Below are positions 1-9,913 of a DNA stretch of 64,000 nt, piece by piece. A program made the position numbers and the translations under genes. The notes beneath the pieces were generated by a model. The model saw only the letters and a list, made by a program, of their open reading frames with translations. It ran no database searches and was not told where the DNA came from. Origin of the DNA: Selaginella tamariscina (Eukaryota > Streptophyta > Lycopodiopsida > Selaginellales > Selaginellaceae); assembly GCA_003024785.1 (NCBI GenBank), contig PUQB01000266.1, positions 186,001 through 250,000 on the forward strand, written 5' to 3'. Position 1 is the stretch's first letter. Every line of letters starts with the position of its first letter.

Positions 1-134
1 CTGACTTGAGTGCATCTTCATCGTCCGCATCCCTGCTGTCACTGTTAGTATCATCATGTGAACCTTCACGGTTCCCATTGGTCCATGGTAAACTTCTTCT
101 CCAGATACACGAGTCTGATTGCATATACATACAC
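1..134 (-). CDS. Exon of an unrecognised acidic-tailed protein, cut by the window edge
   Basis: A minus-strand splice acceptor (TTTCTAG) sits just above position 134. Below it one frame stays open to the window edge. It begins YMQSDSC, passes PWTNGNREGSHDD and ends in an acidic run (DADDEDALKS). A diverged copy with the same acceptor lies at 9023-9187. I do not recognise the protein. The acidic, Ser/Asp-rich composition suggests a disordered nuclear-type tail, but that is only an inference. It could be the downstream end of the minus-strand exons at 1795-2330, because the orientation agrees, but I found no linking exon. Confidence is low because only one exon is visible. Confidence 0.3.
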
Positions 135-330
135 CTAGAAAGAAACCACACCTAATATGATTGTTTACAGCTCAACTCCGAGTTAAGCTAGTTACTAAGA
201 TGACTCCCTCCTTCAATATATGTGGACCTAGGTTCTGATATATTATAATAAGATGTAGGCACTAATTCTTAAACATATGGCCTCCCAGTTTCTCTTTGCA
301 TAAAAGAAGCGTATATATATACATATACTA

Positions 331-392
331 TCTATATATACATACATATCCACATCTATCTATCTTATTAGTATATGTCTACATGCGTACAT

Positions 393-430
<38 letters not shown>

Positions 431-1794
431 CACACGTATACATAATGTGACTGTGTAATATGAATTTGAATAATTAAAAAAGATTTTATCGATAGTACCA
501 CTTACAATTACAACGTTACAATTACAACGGACAATAAAAGAATCATACCACAAATTAATAAATTAAGAAAAACTTAATAGTAAAATAGTTTCTATATATA
601 AATTATTTTACTTATCTTTTTAAATAGGTTGATCATTAAATAAGCGCTTATATATATGTACGTGTGTAAGTGAGTATATACACTCACTTACATACAAACA
701 CACACACACACACACCCATATATTTTATAATCAATCTACCCAAAAAGATAAGTAAAAATATAATTTGTATGTATATTTAAATTTAAATTATATTACTACC
801 ATATTTTTCATAATTTTTATTATAATTTTTCTCTTGTTTACTTTAAAGACAAATAACAATGTTATTAAAATCATTTTTTAAGATTCATAATTAAAATATA
901 TTGTTACATTTAAGTTCCCATAAATCGCAATAAATATTAAATTAGTTTTAATAACAATTAGTTGCTTATTAGAGTGATATGCATAATGAATATTTTTATT
1001 AGTTATTTGTAATGTTATTAGAATGAACTATAATTTTTTTCGGTAACGCAATATCGACCTAATACTTAATGTGAAATTAATTTACTATTCAAATGTGAAT
1101 TCTTAAATAAACACAGTATAATTCCTACAATATGAATTTGTACTTTAATATTTTAAAACAATATTTAAGAGATGTTAGTGAATTTTAATTCTGTTTTATA
1201 AAAAAAAAAAATGCCTTCAATTAATTATTTCACATACTCTATTTATCCATAGACAGACTATTATGTAAACACACGAGAGAGAGATTATATTGTAATAGAT
1301 ATGCATGTTCATCACACATACACACACCAATGCACATGCATACACACACAACCAACTAAATCTTACACTTAGTTCCCTCCGTTTGTTTAGCATCTTATTT
1401 ATCATCTAGCCACTCCAAGTCATCTGTTGATAAGGATTTATCAAAGTGTCTGCACAAAAATCATATTAACATTAATACATACGTGCTTTATCTTAAAATA
1501 CAATTATGTAGATAGATTAAAGTGTTTCTTTTCTCCTTAATGTAACTTATTGCATGGTTGTGCTCCGCATCAACCATCCAGTGTACTTGGTAAGTGTCTA
1601 TTGTGTGTGTGTGCCATGGAACAATTATACATACACATTCATTACATTCTTAAGCGCTCGTACTTGGATATCTGCTAGATATACAATGTTATAAATACAC
1701 AAGCAATTAGATGTATCTTCATAGTATACAATAAACGATGCATAACACTGTAGCAGAAGTCTTAACAACATAAATATACGTAACACATGCATAC
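331..1794. other. AT-rich intergenic DNA, no gene seen
   Basis: Very AT-rich DNA with TA and CA microsatellites (for example 393-435 and 690-716). A possible short minus-strand exon at about 1552-1620 reads through WMVDAEHNHA, but its borders are unclear. I see nothing else that looks coding. Confidence 0.6.
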
Positions 1795-2330
1795 CTTCAA
1801 CACAATAACACAGGTTGCAGCCTTCGATAGTGTTTATGAGCATTTCACATTGTTTTCCATAGCAGACATTCGAGAGCCATTATCTTCACCTGAAAAATAC
1901 ACGAAAATCAAAAATACATACCAGAATACAATGCTCGCTCTCACACAGACACAAGAGGGTTATAATGTATATACTAAGATAGCTCACAGTATATCCTAGT
2001 CTATTTGGGCGTCTAGTGATGCCTTGCTCAGCCTCAACTTCTGCACGTCTATGATTTATACGTATGTGATAAAGGTATTGCTGAATTCTCCTTGGACTGC
2101 CAATATCTAATAAGAGATATTATACACTAGAAACACAACATCCATGTACATATATTTGTGTGTATATGTGTATATGGGTATACTCACTTTGAAACGCGAA
2201 TTTCCGCGAGCATGTTCTGGAATCGATACTTCTCCTGCAAATCAGACTGATTGTGTGTGTAGAGAAATGCAGCTTCGATTATTACCTTGAGACGCGCGGC
2301 GCCATTGTCCTCTTGCTGCTCCGAAAAACC
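1795..2330 (-). CDS. Unrecognised multi-exon gene fragment
   Basis: Reading the minus strand, four segments bounded by AG and GT signals can be seen: 2330-2286, 2234-2188, 2096-1988 and 1889-1795. The first three join in one frame. They give GFSEQQEDNGAARLK, then EKYRFQNMLAEIRVS, then a basic segment including RRIQQYLYHIRINHRR and AEVEAEQGITRRP. The fourth is cysteine-rich (EGCNLCYCVE) and its frame link is uncertain. Donors are GTAAT, GTGAG, GTGAG and GTATG. The local base composition is clearly less AT-rich than the flanks (GGCGCCGCGCG at about 2295), which supports real coding sequence. I do not recognise the product. A 'GGGTTTTTCGG' sequence follows a 'GGTTTAG' at the upstream end, so 2330 could be either an acceptor or a 5' UTR with a telo-box-like motif. 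Confidence 0.35.
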
Positions 2331-4287
2331 CTAAACCAAAAAATAGGTTTTATGATGCTTACACTTTAATTACCACTATAAACTTTAAGTGTTTCAAAAT
2401 AGATGAAATTATATAGAAAAATATTCTAAAATACACGTATCACAACACAATATATAGAGATATGATATTCATTTTATTTTATTTTTAAATGTAAGTATTG
2501 AGAATTAATATATTCTCACATCCTTATATATAAGTGAATTAAATGAATAATTTGATCTTAATGTACAATAGCTCATATTTAAATTGAATGAACTGTTTTG
2601 AATTTATTGTTTCCAAAGTTTTAACTATTTAAAAAATATATAATCTGTAATTTCCTTGATGTTACTCTATTATTCACAAGCAAAATAGACAAACCACATG
2701 GTGCAATGTGATATATACATATTTATTTATCTCTATATTATAAGTATTACCAACCATTTTAAGTAAACATTGTATGCATGTCAATTTACAGCCTCGAAAA
2801 ATATTCTTCAAATTTTAATTAAATAAGAATATTTAGTGCTTCAATCCTATGTTCGTTTTAATGAGCTATTGATTTGGATATGTTGGGGCCATCTCAGTTT
2901 TGTAAATGTTAATAATGAATTATTATAATAATCAATTACATAATTATAAATATACCTACCAAATTTATTTTTTTTGTTAAGCAAGAACTATTCGTTCAAC
3001 TGTGGATGTTAACAAAGGTTTATAGACCACACAAGTATATATTCAATATATTATACATATTACATAAATATTATACATTATTGTATTAATTAGAATATAC
3101 AAGAAATAAAATTTATTTATATTAGTAAATATACTTCAAAACATATACGTCGACCTGGCTTATATTTGCCGAATCGAATATGTTTTGCAGTATATTAGCT
3201 AATATTTTAAGTTTTAAATAAAATATTCTTGGCACATGTCACAGAATATTCAAGAATATCTTAAAATAATCTCTAGTCTTGCTTATCACTGTTGAGTTAT
3301 TAAACTAGTAAAATTATATTTATGCTTACCATTCTAAAATATTCATAAAACATGTTAATAGTTACATATAAACTTAAAAAACAGACCTTTTTTTCTTATC
3401 TTTTAACATTTAATTTTAGATAAAATCATTTTAATAAAAATATAAGTATATTTCTTTTTAAATTTAAATATCATACAAAAAAAGCACCTACGTTATGTTC
3501 GTACTGTATATGTTTCTTTAAGCCGTACAAAGTTGATGTGTACGTGTGAGTGAGAGAAGCATTTATATTATCTTAGTTATATATTAAAAGGGAAGAAGCT
3601 AAAGAAATTGAAGTAAATGCAGTATGTAAATATACAATATATAAAAATTTATTTAAATTTATGTTTACTATTTAAATCAAGGAAAATATATTCTTTAATA
3701 ATTAAATAAATATTCAATTATTTAGAATACATATTAGATTTTAAAATTTAAAATAAGTTTAATAATTTTACACTTATATATGACAAATAAAATGATAAAT
3801 AAACTATTACAATGAGTTATAACAATCTTTTTTCGCAAAAAAAAAAAAAAAAAGAACAAGAATAAAATTGTATTAAAATTTAGAAAAAAATCAATTTAAT
3901 TTACACTGATTAATCTAAGTAAAATATGAATAAAATGAGTGCTAAAATCTATCTAAAACAAATATAAAACTTAAATTCTTGATTATATAATGCATCAAGA
4001 ATTATATATATATATATAATATATATTAATAAAACAAAGGTAATAGGAAAAAATGCTAATAGATCTATTTTCCGGTGCAAAATTAGTATTTTAAATGTTA
4101 AAGTTTGCATTTTAAAAGATTAACAAAGTTAATTACCTGCGGTTCAAGTGACTAATCAGAAAATGATTTAAACTCAATTAGTATTAAATTAGCACTAAGT
4201 CATAATCTGCCAAAAATGGTTGTCGAATAAAGGACTATTTTAGTATTTTTAGAGATTAAATATTCTAAAATAGTCTGTAATCAGGAA
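2331..4287. other. AT-rich intergenic DNA, no gene seen
   Basis: About 2 kb of very AT-rich sequence with A runs (3836-3853) and TA runs (4003-4026). No splice-bounded open frames or RNA-like structures were recognised. Confidence 0.6.
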
Positions 4288-4837
4288 GATGGTGTTGATA
4301 CGAGTGCATATGTACGCTATGGATGTGTATTTCCACGCAAGGAGTTCCTGTTAGTTATGAAGGGTGTGTATGAATCGCAACACGGGCCATCGCAGGACTC
4401 CGAGGAAAAGTCAGGTTCGAAACGCAAACATGATGAGAAGGATCCTGAGGAGCAATTCCTTAAGGACTATGGGCTAGATTTGGAGGGATTGGGGTTTGAG
4501 GTCTTTATAGGGAAGTCAACCAGTTCGGATGACGATGCAGAAACCGAGGGAACAAAACTAAGAAGAGAAGAAAATGTTTGATAGATTATGATGATATCAA
4601 GCCGAGATGCCTCAGGGTAGACGACTCTGTGGATTGTTATACTGGGTTGACAACTATAAGCATGTATACGTCTACCTGAACAACCGTGGTGGATTCAGTG
4701 GAGATTTTGAGATGCTTGACAAGGAAGTGTTTCAAGTGAGTGACGAGGATATTGGGTATTTAGACAAGGAACTGGCTAGAGTCGGCTTACTGGGCAAAGA
4801 GACACACCGAGGTTGGATCTTCAGATCTTATATGAGT
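4288..4837 (+). CDS. Unrecognised acidic protein, copy A
   Basis: After an acceptor (aatcag, ending 4287) one frame is open from EDGVDTSAYVRYG through FPRKEFLLVMKGVYES, then a charged stretch (EEKSGSKRKHDEKDPEEQ), LKDYGLDLEGLGFEV and TSSDDDAET. A second open block (4607-4837) ends with FEMLDKEVFQVSDEDIGYL, DKELARVGLLGKETHRG and WIFRSYMS before the stop. Comparison with copy B at 7.05-7.55 kb shows that the two blocks belong to one protein (DDIKPRCLRVDDSVDCY joins them) but are one base out of frame here. No known domain is recognised. The conserved C-terminal 60 residues and the KRKHDEK motif suggest a small nuclear protein, which is inference. The upstream exons were not found. Confidence 0.4.
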
Positions 4838-5115
4838 TGAATTAATAAACAAATTTGATAAGTCTTGTGTGTCTTGATTAATATCTAACATGAATGTAAC
4901 ATAATATCAACACAGTTATCATAAATAAATATCATAAACATTACAGTACTTTGTAGTTATATTTTATATTTATTGATGAAAAACGGAGAGATACACAGAA
5001 GCGACAATCTATATATACCAACACTAGTTTTGTAGAGTAGACTGTAACACGTTCTTAAACTAAAGTTTTTAGTTTTATATATTTAATATTTCAATACTGA
5101 TATATCATGAAAAGC

Positions 5116-5376
5116 GAGGTATATATAATATCTAAGATAGTAAACTCCACAGGCACTTCTTCTCCATAGACATGAGGCATGTACAGAAACTCACACACAC
5201 ATGTATATATAGTTCATAATATGATTGTTTACAACTCAACTCCGAGTTAAGCTAGTTACTAAGATGACCATGCTACTGCAAGCTCTCTCTCCCTCAAATG
5301 TGGATGGCAAACGCCTCTCTATATATATTATAAAAGGAGCCTATATATATATACATATAATATCTATACATATATG

Positions 5377-5438
<62 letters not shown>

Positions 5439-6882
5439 TGCACACACACACACACACACACTATATATATAAAATTTAAAGAGATAAATAAAGTACATAA
5501 ATAATTAATTAAATGTATCTCTTCTATATAAAACATAATGAAATAATTACGTGTTTGGTAACATTTTTTAAATAACTCTTTTAAGTACAGACTCATATTA
5601 AACATTCTCAAATTGATGTAATAATTATGTTTACTTATTTAAAAATCTATATTAAATATTAAATATCGGATATTGAACTTTACGAGAAAAGTAGACATTG
5701 TTAGTATATGGAACTGATAATACTATGGAACATTGATCGGTCTAAATATTATTATGATATTTATGTAATGTAAAATTATTTATAATATATATATAACTTA
5801 TCTTTTTAGGTAGGTTGATTATAAAATATAAGGAAAATTACTCATATGCCTTTTAAAATTTTCATATTTCCCAATTTATTTTATAATATTAAAAATTCCC
5901 AATTTATCTTAATTTTAGAACAAGTTATCACACACTGGTGACTCGTCCTGAAATCAGAGGTGATGGAAAAAATTTTGATTTAAAAAGAAATTTAAAAAAG
6001 TAGCAAATAAACTAGCTTTGAAAAGTAACAAGAGCTTAAAATAAATGGCATTTAGAGAAGTAATAGAGAAATTAAATTTCAAATTGCCTTTACAATATAT
6101 TGGATTCAAAGTTATACATGAGTATTAAATAACTATTTTTATTAAGATAACAACATTTTGATCATTTAACATTGAACATTACTGAAGTTCAGAATGTTTC
6201 GGTTATTAAAAAGTAAAATAAATGTCATCCTTATTTGTTACAAGTGAAAGTTATGATTTTTGATTTATGAAAGGAGAATGAAAACTCAAGAAACTTTAAA
6301 ATTTATTAATGAGGCATCTTTAATTCTAAAATGTGTAAGAGGCCATTGCAACGAGGCATTATTGTATTTAATTAGTAAATGTTTAGATTTAACAATTGTA
6401 AATAGCATATAACACTTGAGTTGTTAACATCAATTAAAGTGCCTCTATTAATAACAATTAAAGCTACCATGTAAGGGCATGTGGCATTTAACATTACTCC
6501 ATTATGTAAATCAATGTTTTACATTTATGTTTAAAAGTTAACTTATGTTAAGACAATATTTCTATTTAATTAAGGAGAATACATTTTTTGTGAGGAAGTT
6601 TTTTCTCTTGCTAATACATGATGGCCTTATGAAAGACAAAGAAAGAATCACACAAAAGATTTTTTAAAAGTGAGTTTACACATATAATTAATAAAAAAAC
6701 CAAAACTTTCATTGTAATAAGTGTGGTAAAGATAAGCATAATCATCGAGACTTGTTTTAAACCCAGATACATTAAGCTTTTTTGAAATTATAAAGGTAAA
6801 TTAGAAAATATGATATATATTATTCAGTTATACACTCACCTACAAATATGCATATATATCCACCTACTTATAATAAACCTAC

Positions 6883-6922
<40 letters not shown>

Positions 6923-7049
6923 TTATATATACATTAAAATTTAATTTATTTTTTTTATAATGTTCTTTGTAATATTTATTATAATTTTTCTTTTATTTAT
7001 TGTAATTACAAACAATGTTACAAAGGATTTTACAATATTAAGTTCTAAT
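5116..7049. other. AT-rich spacer of duplication unit B
   Basis: It contains the second copy of the 1-330 block (about 5150-5400), (CA)n and (GA)n tracts at 5414-5460, a TA run at 6880-6920, and otherwise AT-rich sequence with no gene seen. Confidence 0.55.
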
Positions 7050-7548
7050 GAAATTATGTCAGGATATGTGTAGAGCCAACTAGTTTGGATGACGATGCAG
7101 AAAAGGAGCCAACTAGTTTGGACGACGATGCAGAAAAGAAGCCAACTAGTTTGGATGACGATGCAGAAAAGAAGCCAACTAGTTTGGATGACGATGCAGA
7201 AAAAGAGCCAACTAGTTCAGATGAGGATGCAGAAAAAGAGCTAACTAGTTCAGACGACGATGACGATGACGATGCAGAAACTGATGATGATATCAAGACG
7301 AGGTGCCCAGCGTAGACGACTCTGTAGATTGTTATAGTGGGTCCGACAACTTGAGCATGTGTACGTCTACCTGAACAACCTTGGACACAGTATAGGAGGA
7401 AAGGGAGGAGATTTTGAGATGCTTGACAACGACGATTTTCAAGTGAGCGATGAGGATATTGAAGTATCTAGACAAGGAACTGGCTAGAGTGGGCTTACTG
7501 GGCAAGGAGACACACCGAGGTTGGATCTTCAGATCTTATATGAGTTGA
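7050..7548 (+). pseudogene. Acidic protein, copy B, with expanded acidic repeat, probably broken
   Basis: This is homologous to the gene at 4288-4837. The single TSSDDDAET unit of copy A has become six tandem 11-residue units (EPTSLDDDAEK and variants) followed by DDDDDDDAETDDDIKTRC. The C-terminal part (DEDIG, LARVGLLGKETHRG, SDLI/YMS region, to about 7548) is recognisable at the DNA level but lies in several frames, so this copy does not give one continuous protein as sequenced. The upstream exon matching EDGVDTSAYVR of copy A was not seen. Function unknown. Confidence 0.45.
7073..7282 (+). repeat. 33 bp coding minisatellite
   Basis: Six tandem copies start at 7073, 7106, 7139, 7172, 7205 and 7238. 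Each encodes 11 residues of type (E/K)-P-T-S-(L/S)-D-(D/E)-D-A-E-K. The period is a multiple of three, so reading is preserved. The last unit has an extra (GAC/GAT) Asp run. Confidence 0.9.
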
Positions 7549-8293
7549 ATTATTCTAAACAAATTTGATTAATTATGTTTCCGTATTTTGAAATTGATTA
7601 GTTATGAGAATTAACATATGTAACAATATATATACAGTGGCACTAAACATGTAACGTGAATTTAACATTTGTGAAAAAAATATTAACACAATTACAATAT
7701 ATACAATTATAGTTGAAATTAACTTGAATTTAATAATTTAAAGTTTGAATTTGTTAAATTCTTTCACTGATGAGATTAAATCTGTTACAACCGTCGATAG
7801 CCTCACTCGTACTCACTTAAACTTAATAATCTTTATTCAAAATAGCATAACAGTTCTTATTATAAGTATTCAAAATAGCATAACAAAATAGCATAACAGT
7901 TTCAAAATAGCAAGGAAGGGGGTCGAGGTGAATTTAACATTTGTGAAACAATAAATATCAAATATATATATATATATATGACATTTATAATATTTATCAA
8001 TGAATAATTATAGTACCAATAAGATTTTATAAAACTATCCGGACAACAGTCGTGTAGAGTAGATCATAAGACGTTCTTAAACTACGAAAGTTTTTAGTTT
8101 TATATATTTAATATTCCAATATGGATATATCATAAATATTAATGTATTATTTATGCTTATATATGTGTGCGTAAATTTATAACATTATAATTATTAATTA
8201 TTTATGAACATATAAGCATTACGTGATCAATTTTAACTCTACACATAAAACCCGGTATGTAGTTTTCACATTTGCAATTTTCATTGGAACATA

Positions 8294-8299
<6 letters not shown>

Positions 8300-8371
<72 letters not shown>
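8300..8371. repeat. Compound (TG)n(GA)n microsatellite
   Basis: A TG run of about 15 repeats runs straight into a GA run of about 20 repeats. Confidence 0.95.
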
Positions 8372-8374
<3 letters not shown>

Positions 8375-8710
8375 TTTAATAAGCCTCAAATATCTATTAA
8401 TAAATGTGTACTATATACATACTATATTTCTTTCCAGTTTTTATTATGACATTTAAACAATATATCATCTTTATTTGATCTTCTCCATATTTAAAATGTG
8501 TATAAACAAGTTGCTTAACATTGGTTATATACAGTGTTTTAGTATGAAACTCTGTTTTCATAATGAGTAATATTGAAATTAAACTTGGAGTTCAACACTA
8601 TATGATGTATACATTGAGATGCTTAACAACATATTGTTAGTTCATAATCTTAATTATTTAAGATTATGACATGTATTAATTAAACGAATAGTTTATAATT
8701 AGCAACTAAC

Positions 8711-9187
8711 CAGATCACGGACAGTGCATTTCCTCAGGCTCTTGCATCGTTGCCTCCCTCTACATATGCCTCCCCGTGCATTTGCTTCCTCGTATTTTCC
8801 TACACACTTCTTTACACACAGTATGTGTATTTGTATGCATGCATGTGCATCTGTGTGAACATACCTTTCGTTCCTATCGAGCTCTCACATCTTGTAAGTC
8901 CAACGCATTTTCTGCATATAGAAAATCTACGATTTTTATATATATGTTAATCTCTTACATACATAGATAATAGTATGCATATTAAATTGTATACACACGC
9001 ACACCAGCACACACACACATACCACAACGTATGTTTTGAGTGGGATGCCCAAAACTTGATTGAGTGCATCTTCATCGTCCTCTTCACTTCTGTCACTGTT
9101 ACATCATCATGTGAACCTTCACGGTTCCCATTAGTCCATGGTAAACTTCTTCTCCAGAGACACGAGTCTGATTGCATATACATACAC
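8711..9187 (-). pseudogene. Copy of the acidic-tail gene fragment seen at 1-134
   Basis: Exon 9187-9023 matches the exon at 1-134 (YMQSDSC, SLPWTNGNREGSHDD), then runs through an acidic stretch and into a GTATGTGTG donor. Two further acceptor/donor-bounded segments follow on the same strand: 8911-8865 (reads KCVGLTRCESSIGTK) and 8806-8711 (reads KYEEANARGGICRGRQRC). The acidic part is one base out of frame relative to the 1-134 copy. Product unrecognised. The pieces may be remnants of a duplicated gene. Confidence 0.3.
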
Positions 9188-9400
9188 CTAGAAAGAAACC
9201 AACATGCATGTATATGTAGTTCTTAATATGATTGTTTACAGCTCAACTACGAGTTAAGCTAGTTACTAAGATGACTCCTCTCCTCCTTCAATATATGTGG
9301 ACCTAGATTCTGATATATTATAATAAGATGTAGGCACTAATTTTAAACATATGGCTCTCAGTTTCTCTTGGCATAAAAGAAGCGTATATATATATTCCAC
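9055..9400. repeat. Third copy of the duplication start block (unit C, partial)
   Basis: Closely matches 1-330, including the 'gttcccatt.gtccatgg' and 'gagttaagctagttacta' segments and the 'ataagatgtaggcacta' segment. The rest of the unit is absent; the MULE region follows instead. Confidence 0.75.
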
Positions 9401-9613
9401 ATATGCATTAAAAAGCACTTATAGAGACACATATGCACACACATACACATCATAAGTGAATTACGATACAAATAATTAAATATTTAAGAGTCTAGCATTT
9501 AGCTTTGTGTTTAAGGTTTAAACCACAAACCAAGCATTTATCATTACACACACTCTACACTGGTATGGGGCACGGCGAAATTCGAGTGCAGGTCAACGAG
9601 CTTGACCTAGATT

Positions 9614-9742
9614 TGAATATTCTTGAATATTCCGTTGTTATGTACGATTTCTGTCTAGATATCCTCGAATATTCTGTACGGAAATTTTTCGTACTGCCAA
9701 GTGTACACACAATTGGACTTCCAAAATTTTCAAGAATATTCT
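9614..9742. promoter_or_regulatory. Cluster of heat-shock-element-like sites
   Basis: At 9614-9633 four contiguous five-base units alternate nGAAn and nTTCn (tGAAt aTTCt tGAAt aTTCc), which is the canonical layout of a heat shock element. Two-unit versions follow at 9666-9675 and 9733-9742. It lies downstream of the MULE transposase gene (9914-13099, minus). Whether it controls anything is unknown. GAATATTC also occurs elsewhere in this AT-rich window, so single sites could be chance, but a perfect four-unit element is less so. Confidence 0.4.
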
Positions 9743-9913
9743 AGTGCGGCCGCATACAAATATGGTAGTATATTTTTGTTGTATTTAAAGAAATATATGT
9801 TAAATTACTTAAAAATATGCTAAGCATAAAATTACCATTAAAATTTATATTGAAAATTATAAGTTTGAAATAAAAATATAAAACCGAAGCTGTTTGAAAA
9901 CAAACCAAACACA

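Larger units (their letters stand above)
1..5115. repeat. Tandem segmental duplication, unit A
   Basis: Three landmarks recur in the same order downstream. The first is the block at 1-330 (seen again at 5150-5400 and 9055-9400). The second is the acidic gene at 4288-4837 (again at about 7050-7550). The third is the block at about 5030-5115 containing 'gttcttaaacta' and 'ttagttttatatattta' (again at about 8045-8130). The left edge of unit A is off the window. The copies differ by many substitutions and indels, so the duplication is not recent. Confidence 0.6.
5150..8135. repeat. Tandem segmental duplication, unit B
   Basis: Second copy of the unit that begins at 1. Its order is the start block (5150-5400), the acidic gene copy (7050-7550) and the 'gttcttaaacta' block (8045-8130). 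It is shorter than unit A, about 3 kb against about 5 kb. Confidence 0.55.

Noticed and set aside
5225-5611. Open frames on both strands over the 5.2-5.6 kb block
   Set aside because: They run through TA, GA and CA microsatellites and match a duplicated non-coding block.
9505-9744. Plus-strand open frame containing a doubled LDxxILEYSV-like segment
   Set aside because: No homology or splice context; the apparent protein repeat comes from the repeated GAATATTC sites.
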